Positions 19,249-29,432 are shown, numbered from the stretch's first letter. The stretch: DNA of 64,000 nucleotides from Trichomonas vaginalis G3 (GCF_026262505.1 NC_067207.1:13670082-13734081), one strand, 5' to 3'. The notes: generated by a model not told the origin, from the sequence alone. Numbers and translations are program-made.

Positions 19249-20319
19249 AGCATGACTGACAATTCTTTACAAAAGCTCTTTAAAGGTCAAACACTTATAT
19301 CCTCATACTTTACTAGTATGTCCAAAGAGGTTACACAGGTTTCAGTCCAATCAGACTCCAATCAGACACAAATTGAAGCTCAAATTCAACCAAAAGAAAC
19401 TGCAGAAGTCGAACAAACATCAGAGCAACCTTCAGAACAAACAATAACACAACAAACTACAGAAGCTCAAGTTGTTTCAGTCCAATCAGACTCAAATCAG
19501 ACACCAAACATACGCAAAGTTCAACTAAAAACTTACACTCCTACAGAACCAGAAGGTGTCTTCTCATTCTCAACAACAGAAGCAAGATATAGAAGACTCA
19601 TTGCAGCTTATCCAAACAATTTGTCCTTAACAGACAACAATGACTATGATAGATATTTCAAAAGTATAATAAAACCAGTCGAAACATTAGAAAACAAAGT
19701 TCAAAACCCGACAGTAATGGTTGACTTTTTCTTGTCGAATTTGCCTTATGTTTCAACTATGATATCTCTTCAAGCAATTGACGAGTTCATTATTTGCTGT
19801 GAACCAAACTTAAGAGAATAGCTATATGAAACACTCAACGACTTTCGTCCTTATCCTTTAACTTACAATTGGAAAGAAGATGAAAACAAACGCGGTTCTT
19901 TCTCCTGGAATCTTTCCATTGTTGCTCCAGCTGGTGTAGCTGCACATCCATTCGAAATATATCCAAAATTGCATTACGAAAACAATATGCATATTATAAC
20001 AACAGCCGCTTTAGAGATTCCTGAACGGATACCAGATGGAGAAGAAGTTTCAATAATATCTGTTCAAGCAAACCGAGTTGCAATGCCACTTACAGTATGC
20101 AAATTCACTCACTCAAGCAGACAATTCTATCAAAATCTTGAGTTCGTTTTTACTGGCACAGCCAAAATGCTTCTCAAAAAACCAGAACAAACCACAATAA
20201 CCATCTTCTTATCTGGTTATTGTGAAGATGAAGACAATTCGGACGAAGAAGAAGAGGAGGAGGAAACAAGCGAAGACTCAGACGATATCCAGTTCATTTC
20301 CATCCGTAAAAAACATTAA
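19249..20319 (+). pseudogene. nucleoplasmin-like histone-chaperone-type gene (broken)
   Basis: About 355 codons with one break; 19,249 is preferred as start, although the frame opens at 19,165. The first 100 residues are Gln/Ser/Thr-rich with a repeated SVQSDSNQT motif. The last 130 residues match the layout of nucleoplasmin or FKBP39-type N-terminal domains: MHIITTAALEIP, then GEEVSIISVQ, a strand-rich middle, then TITIFLSGYCEDED running into a poly-acidic tail. Such proteins bind histones as pentamers. The call is by pattern only. It is absent from the VLE-2 copy. Confidence 0.4.
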
Positions 20320-20373
20320 AGCAAACATTTCAGAATAAAAATTTTAATTTTAATCTAAACAAAAATTTCTTAT

Positions 20374-20405
20374 GGGCTAGAGGGCGCAACGCGCCTGGAA
20401 GCCCC
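20374..20405. terminator. double GC-rich hairpin at VLE-1 right end
   Basis: GGCGC, loop AAC, GCGCC sits inside an outer stem GGGCT/AGCCC, within otherwise AT-rich DNA, 55 bases after the last VLE-1 stop codon. A near-identical layout with different stem bases marks the VLE-2 left end (46,904-46,936). It may be a 3'-end signal or an element-end structure. Confidence 0.55.
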
Positions 20406-21681
20406 ACTCACCTGACCTGTTTCAACAACACATGGTTAAAATCGTAAAAATATTTTAGATTTCAAAAAGATATATATGGTAATATAATGGAACAAAGTCA
20501 ACAAATAGCATGTTAAATATGTTATAATTAACTTTTTATTAGATCCAATAGTAGATATCGAATGGTTTCCAGCTTTATGGTTAAATATTTTCTTTTCGAG
20601 CTTCTCTTTAACTGTTGTATTAAGGTTGTAAATTTTTGATGCTAGAAACTATGGAATCTTCTTTGCTGCTGCATTTTTCTTGAGAGTTCTTGCAATTTCG
20701 AATAGATCTGCGCATTGTATGAAATGGAGGCTTTAAAATATCTTGAAAACAGAATAGGACTGCTTTTCCAAAGGAATGCTTACTTGTAAATCAGAGAGTT
20801 TCAAAATTGAGAGCAAGATTATCATCATAACTTTCGATTTTGCTGCGAAAAAGGAAGACAAGTAATTAACAAATCATTTACTGTTGTTCATCAAAAGAAG
20901 AAAACTTTGATAACAACTAATGATGATAAAATCAAGCTATCTTTTAATATTTTAAATTGATAAGACATTCAAAATATTTGAATTGTTTAAAATATTTTCT
21001 TTTAATTTCTATAAGATATTATCATGATTATATAATAAAATTTAAATTTTTATTCAAAAAGGCAATATTTCAAACTTTTAATTTCAAAAATCTTAATTCT
21101 GCAATAAGTGTATTTAATTGTAGCAAATTTAATGATCCTTCGTCATGCTTAGCAATTTGGAACTCATAAATTAATGATTTCTTCAAGTAAAATTCTGCAT
21201 TATTTCAAAAGTCAATAATTCTCTAGTAACTTTTCTTCAAACCCTAACCATTATATTATATGTATAATGGAGAATAATTGCAAAGAAAGATAGCCGAATT
21301 TACTGGGTAGTTCTTGTGATGCGAAATAATTGCAAATTAACACCTAGTTTTAACAGCATCAATATCTTTTTGCTCTCATTTAAATGCATTCGCACACTTT
21401 AATTTTGAAACATAAGAGTTTTGGAAATTATCAAATTTATCTGCTCAAATACTATAGATCTTCATAAGTGTTAATAGAATCATTAGCCTTACATATAGTG
21501 TTTAATATAATGATGCACATTATACTGGGATTCATTCCTTATTCATCTAGTTATTATAAGATTTACAACCCCATGAAAATTTAAAATTTTGTCAAAAATA
21601 GTGAATGTACCTTTGATAATGATTGTGAAATAACATGTAACTATAATTTAAGAATGCCATATTTTTGTTAAAAAATTTCGA
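20406..21681. other. AT-rich host-like DNA without genes
   Basis: About 1.3 kb of very AT-rich sequence with no coding frame of credible length or composition on either strand and no recognised RNA gene. Only short chance frames (70 codons or less) occur. It most likely represents host intergenic DNA between VLE-1 and the repeat in which the Maverick lies. Confidence 0.6.
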
Positions 21682-21801
21682 AAAGTGAGATATTTTCCAT
21701 TCTAATAAATATATTTGATAACCGGGGTGTCCCCCGGAGTCAAATAAATTATCATATCGAGAATCGGAGATCCTTGCAGTTTCGATTTTTTCGAAAAGTG
21801 A
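21682..21801. repeat. 113-114-bp tandem repeat unit, left of Maverick
   Basis: One full unit (21,682-21,795) plus the first 6 bases of the next, which form the target duplication. The unit carries a strong hairpin, CCGGGG around TGT(C/T) with CCCCGG, nested in ATTTGAT/ATCAAAT. The array continues to the right of the Maverick (44,399-44,585), so the Maverick interrupted it. Confidence 0.8.
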
Positions 21802-22616
21802 GTAGTATATGAGTGCGGGTTGTGTGACTTTTTTTGTTGCATCTATATATAGACGATGCATTAAAATATATTTATATACTAAACACATTAATTTTTAACA
21901 TTAATTTTAAAATAATTTATTTTTTATCTTTTATAAAAGAAGCTATATATAGATGATGTCAGATATTCCGCGATTAATTAAACATTGTTTAAATCCTGAA
22001 TGGGTTAAACTTCAATTTAAAAATGAAGATTGTGAATTATTAAATGAATATGAAAGCCAAAATAAGCTAATGAGGTATAAATATAATGATAAAGAATATT
22101 TAATTTCATGGAATCAATGGAGTCATAATCAAAGACCTCATAAACGAGAAGAAGAAATTGAAAATAATGAAATGGAAATCATTGATGACATTAAAGAGGA
22201 TGGAATTCCTAAATTTTGTAGAAAAACCTTTAGAACTAAGTTAGGAGCATATAAACGTAGAGTATTAAATCCTGAATATCTTAAACATCAATTTAAAAAG
22301 GAAGACTGTGAATTATTAAACGCTAATGAATATGAAAATGCTAAATCAAAACTGAGATATAAATATATTGGAAGTGATGAAAGGTGTAAAGATAAAGATA
22401 AAGTTTATACAGTTTCATATAATAACTGGCACACGTTAGGGATAAGAAAACATTTAGGAGATTATGGTAAAAGTTCCGAATTTTCAAATCTAGTATGTAC
22501 GAGAGAATAAAAGAAATCAGATATAATTATCATTCATGAATGAAAAATAAACTTTAAAAATTCATGTCTTACATTTTTTGAATAATTTATTTTTTTAATT
22601 CGTATGAAAATGAGTG
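21802..22616 (+). repeat. Maverick left terminal inverted repeat
   Basis: About 815 bp matching 43,585-44,398 in reverse, differing by a few bases and one small length change. It contains a complete gene (21,953-22,510) and ends just inside the start of the next gene (ATGAGTG at 22,610-22,616), so both inward genes share the same promoter sequence TTTTTTTAATTCGTATG. Confidence 0.95.
21953..22510 (+). CDS. TIR-encoded protein with duplicated 60-residue domain
   Basis: 185 codons, whole in this TIR. The protein holds two related modules: LNPEWVKLQFKNEDCELLN (residues 14-32) and LNPEYLKHQFKKEDCELLN (residues 105-123), each followed by a basic-aromatic strand pair (MRYKYNDKEYLISWNQW and LRYKYIG...YTVSYNNW). 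The Trp-ending strands suggest a small nucleic-acid-binding or AP2/HNH-associated fold. Being inside the TIR, it exists twice per element and could act at the termini. No family recognised. Confidence 0.65.
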   Translation: MMSDIPRLIKHCLNPEWVKLQFKNEDCELLNEYESQNKLMRYKYNDKEYLISWNQWSHNQRPHKREEEIENNEMEIIDDIKEDGIPKFCRKTFRTKLGAYKRRVLNPEYLKHQFKKEDCELLNANEYENAKSKLRYKYIGSDERCKDKDKVYTVSYNNWHTLGIRKHLGDYGKSSEFSNLVCTRE

Positions 22617-23716
22617 TCAAGACTAACGACGTTAAAAAATTGGGATTCACAAACGAGGAAATAAAGGATATATTAGAGGAGGCGAGTTATGAAGTTAATA
22701 AATATTATTTAAGAAATTGTCAAAAATTCGCGGAGTTATTAAATGATTTAGATTATGATGGAAAAATGAATAAAGATGATGTTATAAATTTCTTATATCC
22801 CACATCTGAAGAAGAAAAACCTAAAGAACCTGATGTTTTCCCTGAATATTATGAAGAACGGATTAAAGATGATGAATATGATGAAATTGAAAGACTGGAA
22901 AAAATAAGAGATGAAATAGATGAAAAAATTAAGGAATTAAGAGAAGTTGAAAAATATAATGAGAATGAAGTAGAGGGTTTAATGAATATCCCAGCTTCAG
23001 AATCAGAAGTTCAAAAATCTCATGAAGAAAGATATAAAAATTACTTTTTGGAATCTACTAAAAATTTATTAGATGGTGAAATAGATGAAACACTTTCAGA
23101 AGAAGGCACAAAATTTATTCATAAACATAAGTTACAATTTATTGACGATGAAGAATACCCCTGTATATTACTTTCACCTCCTCTTGATTCTGAAAAATTC
23201 AAAAAAGCACTGAAAAATGTAACATATGCAACAAATACGATTAAGAAAGAAGACCATGATATTTACACAAATTATTATTTAAATAAATGTACAGGTGTTG
23301 ATAAAGTTTTTGATTTGTTAGATAAAATATCAAAAGAAACAATTGGTACATATAAAATTTTATGCGATTGTGGTTTCATTATTGAAGATACCAATAATGT
23401 TTCATATGAAAGAACAGCACCGAAGGAAGACGAAGTTGAAAGGTCTATACCATTCGTTATTAAGAATATAAAAGATATGAAAACTTATAAACATTATATT
23501 TATTCATTTATTTCAGAAAAAATGGAAGCAACCCATAAAACATCATCTCATCATTTTATAGCTATTCATACATTCCTTTTCAAAGTTGTGAAATTAAATA
23601 AGACAGGAATTAGATTTAATGTATCAGGGTACGCATTCTTGAGTAAATTAAAATGTATTCGTCACGTCGCAGATGATAAAAATTTATGTGTTCTTAATTC
23701 ATTTTATGGGCTTTAA
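22604..23716 (+). CDS. Maverick gene upstream of polB, unknown
   Basis: 370 codons (start 22,604 or the nearby ATG 22,610). The N-terminal 130 residues are acidic and helical with a coiled coil (DEIERLEKIRDEIDEKIKEL). The middle and C-terminal parts are mixed alpha/beta. The end, DDKNLCVLNSFYGL, resembles the N-terminal Cys-containing element that precedes polymerase domains in some large polB proteins, so this gene may be functionally tied to polB 52 bases downstream. A T-rich promoter motif separates the two, so they are read as separate genes. Confidence 0.6.
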   Translation: MKMSVKTNDVKKLGFTNEEIKDILEEASYEVNKYYLRNCQKFAELLNDLDYDGKMNKDDVINFLYPTSEEEKPKEPDVFPEYYEERIKDDEYDEIERLEKIRDEIDEKIKELREVEKYNENEVEGLMNIPASESEVQKSHEERYKNYFLESTKNLLDGEIDETLSEEGTKFIHKHKLQFIDDEEYPCILLSPPLDSEKFKKALKNVTYATNTIKKEDHDIYTNYYLNKCTGVDKVFDLLDKISKETIGTYKILCDCGFIIEDTNNVSYERTAPKEDEVERSIPFVIKNIKDMKTYKHYIYSFISEKMEATHKTSSHHFIAIHTFLFKVVKLNKTGIRFNVSGYAFLSKLKCIRHVADDKNLCVLNSFYGL

Positions 23717-23737
23717 AAAATAAAGTTTATTTTTATT

Positions 23738-23767
23738 TATTTTTTAATTTTTTTTATTCTTACATAA
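23738..23767 (+). promoter_or_regulatory. Maverick promoter-like T-tract before polB
   Basis: A T-rich stretch ending TTTTTTTATTCTTACATAA directly precedes the polB ATG at 23,768. Very similar T7ATTC-NTA sequences precede 22,604, 29,452, 31,039, 38,225 (minus) and 43,597 (minus). The recurrence at a fixed distance of about 10-15 bases from unrelated start codons supports a promoter role. Confidence 0.5.
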
Positions 23768-26700
23768 ATGAACAAAAACGGAACAGCAAAAATGAATGAT
23801 AATCAAATTAGAGCAGAAGGTAGAAGGTTATTTAAACGCTTCTATAACATTCCTGATGGTGTTAATCCTAAAACTCGTAGAAGTTATTTAAATGAAGCCA
23901 TAGATGCATATGAAGGATTTGACATTTCATCAGAAAGTGAGAGGTTAGCAAGAATGTTAAACGTTAATATTGATTTTTATTATTGTGACCCTCAACCAGA
24001 AGACGTAGACATAAGTAAGGTAGACTTTCCATTAGTGGATTCAATAATGATAGATCCAGAATTTGAAACAGTAAATATTTTATTAACACAGAGTCCATGT
24101 GGAAAACTTCACGCTGACAGAATAACAGACGTTGAAGCACTCACAGGATATAAAGTTTGCCCCTTTTGCAAAGAAGAAGTATATTCTATCCGTGATGACC
24201 CAGAAAGGAAAAACCAAAGAAGATTTTTAAAGCATTGTGAGAAATGTAAAGAAAATAATGGAAGATTAATTCAAGACGTTCAATTGCAAAAGACACAGCA
24301 ACCATATGCACCACATATTACGAAACAGAAGATATATCAGTGGTTATTAGCTCATAATTTGCAGGAATATTATCAACCGACAAGATATTATATTACTTTT
24401 GACTTCGAAACATTAGAGACTAAAGAAGAACTTCAACTTTCTGAATGTGCAACTTTGAATGCTTACTTAAAACCATTCATGGTATCATCAACTGTCAAAA
24501 TAAAGCCGCAAACGGACTCTTTGAGTCCTGAAGGTCTTTCAGACCGAAGCGGCGAGGTCGTAGACCGTGATAAAACATTTACGAGGAATTTTTGCTTAAC
24601 ATCAAGTGATTCGTTCATCTCTGATTGGATTGAATTTTTATTTTCAACCTGTTCATTAGTTGCTAAATCAAATATTGAACAATATGAAGAATTAATGAAG
24701 CCGCAAACGGACCAAACGGCGGGGACTTTGTCTCATACATTAAATGAAAAACAGAAGGAAGCATTTAAAGAACTTCTAGATGAGGAATTCAATAAAGTGA
24801 ATATCATTGGTTTTAATTCGGGAAAGTTTGATTTAAATTTAATTCTTCGTGATTTAAATACTGCAAAATGGAAAATAAAATCAATGCTGGGTTCTTCTTC
24901 TCAATTTAAGCAAATCATTGTAAAGAAAACAAACTGTCCATATGAATTAAGATTTATTGACATCAGAAATTATATAGCGGGTGGAACATTAGACCAATTC
25001 ACTCAAGATTTCGGAAACAATAAATCACGTGTTAAATCCTTTTTCCCTTATCAATTCATCACATGGGAGAATTACGAAGAAGAATTATATAAAGAGGAAC
25101 CATTCACGAAAGATTCATTTTATTCAGCATTAACACAAGAAACAATATCCGATTCAGATTATCAAATATATCTCAATGATGCTAAAAATTTTGAGAATAG
25201 ATTAGAATATTTTATTCATTATTGCAATAAAGACGTTGAAATTATGATTGACCCAATTGATAAAATTATTGAAGAAACATTTGTTTATAAAATTGACATG
25301 CTTCATAATCTTTCTTTATCATCGAATGCATCAATGATTCGTTACGCGTTAGCATATAAGAACTTCAATCCTAACGAAACATATCCAGAAGAAGAAAATG
25401 TGGAATCAAGTTTTGAATTAACAAAAAAGTATTGGAAATATAAAATTGAATCATATAAGAAACAAGATGAAAAAGCAGAAAGGGATACTAAAAACAATGT
25501 TTCAATGGATGACTATCAATACTATCACGATTTAATCCTTTCATCTAAATGCAAAATGTGTGGTAAAGCGTTTACATATGCTAATAAACCAACATTAGAT
25601 AGAATCGATAATGAAAAACCACATACCAAAGAAAATTGTCAGTTAATGTGTTGTTATTGCAATGTCGTAAAATCAAATAAAGATGAAGATGTTCAACGTT
25701 TAAGAATCAATTTAAGAAATTATACATTAAAAAATAATTTACCAATGACTCTAGATTCAGTTGAAGCTTATCACATTCTCCGTAATGGAATTACTGGTGG
25801 TTTATCAAATGTTCAACATAGAGTAAATCTTAAAGGAATCACGCACATTAATAAACTTTCATATAATCCAGAAACTAAAACTGTATCAAATGAGGACACT
25901 TCCAACATTATGACTCATTTCGTTGGTGTTGACTTTAATTCATTATATCCTTCATCATTTTCATCTAATCCTCATGATTTCATTCAATATACTGACCATA
26001 AAATGTATATGCCGGGAAGATTGAATGGTGTTATCATTTGTGATACAGCAACAAAGAAAGCAAAAGCACTGGGAATAATTAAGAAGAAAAATACTTTATT
26101 CGTGGCTGAAGTAAAGGGTCACATTGATGAAAAATACATTAATGATTACATAAACTTTTTACCAATAATAAGAAACTTTGATATTATCACAGATGAAAAA
26201 ACAATTGGTGGTTTTATGTATAATTACATGAAATCAAACAATCTACCAGTTGACCAGAAACAGAGGAAATTAACTCAGTTAGCATCAACACACAACCAAT
26301 ATCAACCATTTTCTTCTTATTATCTTTGGTATCTAATAGACAGATTTCATTTTATCATTGATGACATTCAATCAATTTTAACATTTACGAAAAATACTTG
26401 TTTTAATGAATTTGCGAATGAATTTATGAACGAAAGACAAAAGGCTGAATTAGAAGGAAATAAAGGAAAAAGTTTATTTTGCAAGATTTCACTTAATGGA
26501 TCATATGGTTACGATGCAATGAATACACAAAATTACGCAAAGACTAAAATAATGAATGCACAGAAGGCACGCGTTGCATGTATGTCAAATAAGTTTAAAA
26601 ACATAAGAGAAATAGGAGAGGATACGTATCAAGTGATGCTTAAAGATAGATTTTATAGATGTGATACATGTTTACAAGAGGCATTCTTCACTTTAGATAA

Positions 26701-27310
26701 CGCAAAATACTGGTATTTGGTTTTCATTTATGATTTTATGTATAAATGCATGGATGTTAATCGTTTTCATTTCATTGAAGGTGATACTGATTCATCTTAT
26801 TGGGCAATCGCTGGCGACCCAAATCTTCCTAACACTCAAGCATTTCAAGCAATTGTAACCGATAAAAAATTTTATGATAAAAACATTTACAAATTCGCAC
26901 CTTTTGATTTCTTCTGTTTTAATGAGAAATTTAAACCTAAATTAAAGAATAAAGCTGAAGAAAAAGCACATGAGAAGAAGTTATTGGGTTTAGCAATTGA
27001 GAAACAAGGTGATAACATGGTTGCTTTATGTCCTAAGTGTTATACTTCATTCAACGGTTCAATTGATGGAAGTGATTTTAAAAAGATTGCACAAAAAATG
27101 AAAGGAGTTAGTTTACGACAAAATAAACAATTAACACCTAAAAATTATTTGGATATAATAAATGATAAAGTGATATTTGATGGTCAGAATATTAATTTAC
27201 AACTTAAAAACGGGTCAATGACTCGCTTAACAATCGGTAAGACTGCATTAACAGGAGCACACACTAAGGCTGTATGTTGTGAAAATGGATGTTGTATGCC
27301 ATTTATTTAA
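23768..27310 (+). CDS. protein-primed-type DNA polymerase B with internal HNH-like domain
   Basis: 1,180 codons, looks whole. Order: Cys zinc-finger-like pair CPFC/CEKC (residues 131-160), exonuclease motif I TFDFETLE (209-216), motif II region GFNSGKFDLNLIL, motif III YCNKDVEIM, an HNH-type insertion CKMCG...LDRIDN...CQLMCCYCN (about 594-640), motif A VDFNSLYPSS (about 720), motif B SLNGSYGYD (about 908), motif C GDTDSSYW (about 1,003), then a second Cys pair CPKC. It replicates the element from its termini. Two in-frame mini-hairpin clusters lie in the exonuclease region (24,505-24,566 and 24,700-24,734). Confidence 0.93.
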   Translation: MNKNGTAKMNDNQIRAEGRRLFKRFYNIPDGVNPKTRRSYLNEAIDAYEGFDISSESERLARMLNVNIDFYYCDPQPEDVDISKVDFPLVDSIMIDPEFETVNILLTQSPCGKLHADRITDVEALTGYKVCPFCKEEVYSIRDDPERKNQRRFLKHCEKCKENNGRLIQDVQLQKTQQPYAPHITKQKIYQWLLAHNLQEYYQPTRYYITFDFETLETKEELQLSECATLNAYLKPFMVSSTVKIKPQTDSLSPEGLSDRSGEVVDRDKTFTRNFCLTSSDSFISDWIEFLFSTCSLVAKSNIEQYEELMKPQTDQTAGTLSHTLNEKQKEAFKELLDEEFNKVNIIGFNSGKFDLNLILRDLNTAKWKIKSMLGSSSQFKQIIVKKTNCPYELRFIDIRNYIAGGTLDQFTQDFGNNKSRVKSFFPYQFITWENYEEELYKEEPFTKDSFYSALTQETISDSDYQIYLNDAKNFENRLEYFIHYCNKDVEIMIDPIDKIIEETFVYKIDMLHNLSLSSNASMIRYALAYKNFNPNETYPEEENVESSFELTKKYWKYKIESYKKQDEKAERDTKNNVSMDDYQYYHDLILSSKCKMCGKAFTYANKPTLDRIDNEKPHTKENCQLMCCYCNVVKSNKDEDVQRLRINLRNYTLKNNLPMTLDSVEAYHILRNGITGGLSNVQHRVNLKGITHINKLSYNPETKTVSNEDTSNIMTHFVGVDFNSLYPSSFSSNPHDFIQYTDHKMYMPGRLNGVIICDTATKKAKALGIIKKKNTLFVAEVKGHIDEKYINDYINFLPIIRNFDIITDEKTIGGFMYNYMKSNNLPVDQKQRKLTQLASTHNQYQPFSSYYLWYLIDRFHFIIDDIQSILTFTKNTCFNEFANEFMNERQKAELEGNKGKSLFCKISLNGSYGYDAMNTQNYAKTKIMNAQKARVACMSNKFKNIREIGEDTYQVMLKDRFYRCDTCLQEAFFTLDNAKYWYLVFIYDFMYKCMDVNRFHFIEGDTDSSYWAIAGDPNLPNTQAFQAIVTDKKFYDKNIYKFAPFDFFCFNEKFKPKLKNKAEEKAHEKKLLGLAIEKQGDNMVALCPKCYTSFNGSIDGSDFKKIAQKMKGVSLRQNKQLTPKNYLDIINDKVIFDGQNINLQLKNGSMTRLTIGKTALTGAHTKAVCCENGCCMPFI
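24505..24566. repeat. in-frame mini-hairpin cluster inside polB
   Basis: Outer stem GCCGC (24,505-24,509) with GCGGC (24,549-24,553) encloses GGACTC-TTT-GAGTCC (24,514-24,528) and GGTCT-TTC-AGACC (24,533-24,545), followed by GGTC-GTA-GACC (24,556-24,566). The polB frame stays open through it, giving a Ser/Asp-rich linker (LSPEGLSDRSGEVVD). A smaller relative follows at 24,700-24,734. Confidence 0.8.
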
Positions 27311-27521
27311 TACAATTTAAAATTTTATTTTTAATAAAATACCACAGAAGAGACAAAAGGAACCAAATCGATTTATACCAAATGGTTTTAACTTTCAGAT
27401 TCCAAATAATCAACCACAACGAATTTTTCAAATCCCACCACAGCATCAACAGCCGCAACAACGACCACCACCACCACAACGGAGAAGAACATTCACCCCT
27501 GAAGAAAGAAATTTCAATAAT

Positions 27522-27788
27522 TTGATGCGTCAACAAAATCAAGGGTTGAGATTTTATCCGGGTAGTAATGGTATACATATAAGGCATCCAAATTTAGATA
27601 GAAGATATACCGCTGAGATTCATATTTTACCTAATAATACGGTTAATTTTGCTGGATTTTATGATCATCATCAGGAAATCTGGACTCCACCATTTGATAC
27701 CGTTTTAGAAGGAGGAACCGTTAATGATGCAATTCAATATGTAAATAATGGTTTTGATACTATGATTCAAAGAGGTGGGCACCCTTAA
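27522..27788 (+). CDS. small Maverick protein, 5' part unclear
   Basis: The open frame continues upstream to about 27,336 through a Pro/Gln/Arg-rich stretch (PPQHQQPQQRPPPPQRRRT), which is probably part of the gene, although the first in-frame ATG is 27,522. The folded part has a beta pattern HIRHPNLDRRYTAEIHIL and FAGFYDHHQEIW. A disordered basic head and small folded tail suggest a DNA-associated virion protein. It lies between polB and the integrase on the same strand. Function unknown. Confidence 0.45.
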   Translation: MMRQQNQGLRFYPGSNGIHIRHPNLDRRYTAEIHILPNNTVNFAGFYDHHQEIWTPPFDTVLEGGTVNDAIQYVNNGFDTMIQRGGHP

Positions 27789-27812
27789 AACATTTATTTT
27801 ATTTTTATATAA

Positions 27813-29432
27813 ATGGATAACGCAGATTTAGAAAATTTAATTTATGATTTAGTACTTAATCAAAATTTTCCTAATTATTATGAATTAAAATCATATCTCC
27901 AAAAATATAATAAAAATATAACGGGTGATGATATGGATTATTATTATCCATATTATAAAAATGAAATTTTGAAATATCATGATAAAATAATTTCTGAAAT
28001 TAAAGACAAAATTAAAAATAATGAATATACAAAGGGAAAAACTAAATCACAACTTAAACAGTTGAAAGATTTCAAAAATAAAGTATTAACAGAAGAAGAT
28101 ATTGATAAATTATATAAATTATATAAATTATATAATCCTGAGCCGCAAAAGCCAAAGGAACAAAAGCCAAAGAAGAAAAAGCCGAAAACAACACCAAAAG
28201 AGAAAGTAGCAAACGTTCAACAGCTAAAGGTGCAAAACGCCCAGGTCCTTCAGACCATAAATGAAGCACAAGCTTTAATTTATGATTCATTAGTTAAACC
28301 ATATTCAGCCCGACTTTTAAATGAAGATCAACTTTTGGAATTCATCCTTCAACATAAACTCGAAGCGGGAAAGTATATTAAACTTTTATATACAGCATAT
28401 TTAAAACAAATGAATAGAATACATCCAGAATTAATGAAAGGAAAATCAACAACTAAAACTTCATCATCCAAAATCAAAGCAGATAAAATTAAACCACCTG
28501 CAACACCAAACCCTCCAACGACAGTACCTCCTCCTCCTTCAGTTAATCCTTCATCATTCACTTTATTATATCCATTTCAAACATTAAAGAAGCAAAAAGA
28601 TTTTAAAAAGGATTTTAAAAAGGATTTCAAAATATTAAATAAACCAACTGACCCAAAAATTCAACCGTTAAAGGAAAAATTTAGTCGCCCTTCATTTGCA
28701 CCATATCCATATTCATACGAAATCGATCATTTAGAATATTCAAGAGGAAACGTTACTTATTTATTTGCCATTAACATTAACACCAGATATTTATATTGCA
28801 TTCCGGTGAAAGGGAAAACAGAACAGGAAACAAGAAGAGCTATTCAATACTTACTAGATCATGAAAGAGTAGATAATATAAGGGGTGATGGTGATAAAGG
28901 ATTTCAGGCAGCTATGGCTCATTATTTCCCACAAATTAATTTTTACTTTTCATCCTCTCCATATACGTTTCATAATAAAATAGTTGATGCGGTAATGAGA
29001 ACTCTTAGAGATGCGTTAGGGGTTAACGGTCAGATATACTGGGATGGAAATCATGACTCCATCATACAGCAGTTAGTATATTATTACAATAATACATGGC
29101 ATAGAACAATAAACATGAAACCGGTGGAAATGAAAAATGATATTTCAAAAGAATGGGAATATATTAGAAAGCAAATGGAAAGGTTGAATGATGTTAAACG
29201 TGAACAAATTAATTCGGGGCTCATGAATTTTAAACAAGGGGATAAAGTTTTGATTCATCTCGATTATGGAAAAACTGATAAATCAATGACAAAAAGAAGA
29301 CGAAGATTTGACACAATAGCTGAATTTGTTAGATATATTAACGGCAATGCATTAGTTAAAGTTGAAGTTGACAATAAATTAATAGAAATTCCGATTTATT
29401 TTATTACTCCATTATATTTAAATAATATTTAA
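27813..29432 (+). CDS. retroviral-type integrase (rve)
   Basis: 539 codons. Lys-rich helical N-terminus (residues 1-150) and a Pro-rich linker (about 225-250). The DDE-type catalytic core begins near residue 298 (YSYEIDHLEYSRGNVTYLF) and includes IRGDGDKGFQAAMAHYF and the helix following HNKIVDAVMRTLRDALG. The C-terminal SH3- or chromo-like segment starts at FKQGDKVLIHLDYG. Integrases of this family insert Polintons and create the 6-bp duplications seen here. Start ATG follows TTTTTATATAA. Confidence 0.9.
   Translation: MDNADLENLIYDLVLNQNFPNYYELKSYLQKYNKNITGDDMDYYYPYYKNEILKYHDKIISEIKDKIKNNEYTKGKTKSQLKQLKDFKNKVLTEEDIDKLYKLYKLYNPEPQKPKEQKPKKKKPKTTPKEKVANVQQLKVQNAQVLQTINEAQALIYDSLVKPYSARLLNEDQLLEFILQHKLEAGKYIKLLYTAYLKQMNRIHPELMKGKSTTKTSSSKIKADKIKPPATPNPPTTVPPPPSVNPSSFTLLYPFQTLKKQKDFKKDFKKDFKILNKPTDPKIQPLKEKFSRPSFAPYPYSYEIDHLEYSRGNVTYLFAININTRYLYCIPVKGKTEQETRRAIQYLLDHERVDNIRGDGDKGFQAAMAHYFPQINFYFSSSPYTFHNKIVDAVMRTLRDALGVNGQIYWDGNHDSIIQQLVYYYNNTWHRTINMKPVEMKNDISKEWEYIRKQMERLNDVKREQINSGLMNFKQGDKVLIHLDYGKTDKSMTKRRRRFDTIAEFVRYINGNALVKVEVDNKLIEIPIYFITPLYLNNI

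Larger units (their letters stand above)
1..20405. mobile_element. VLE-1: large virus-like DNA element, left edge outside window
   Basis: Continuous run of virus-type genes with little space between them: polB end, two capsid-type genes, SF3 helicase, A32-like packaging ATPase, several small structural-type genes. Gene starts share a T-rich upstream motif ending ATYYGA, which ties 1-5 kb and 5.5-20 kb together. No integrase or LTR was recognised. It looks like a relative of Polinton-like or larger DNA viruses, but the exact family is not determined. About half of the larger genes are broken. The right end is placed at a double hairpin at 20,374-20,405, beyond which genes stop; this boundary is inferred. 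Confidence 0.7.

Noticed and set aside
21592-21888. 98-codon minus-strand frame at the left Maverick border
   Set aside because: It crosses the tandem repeat, target duplication and TIR, so it is a chance frame over a junction.
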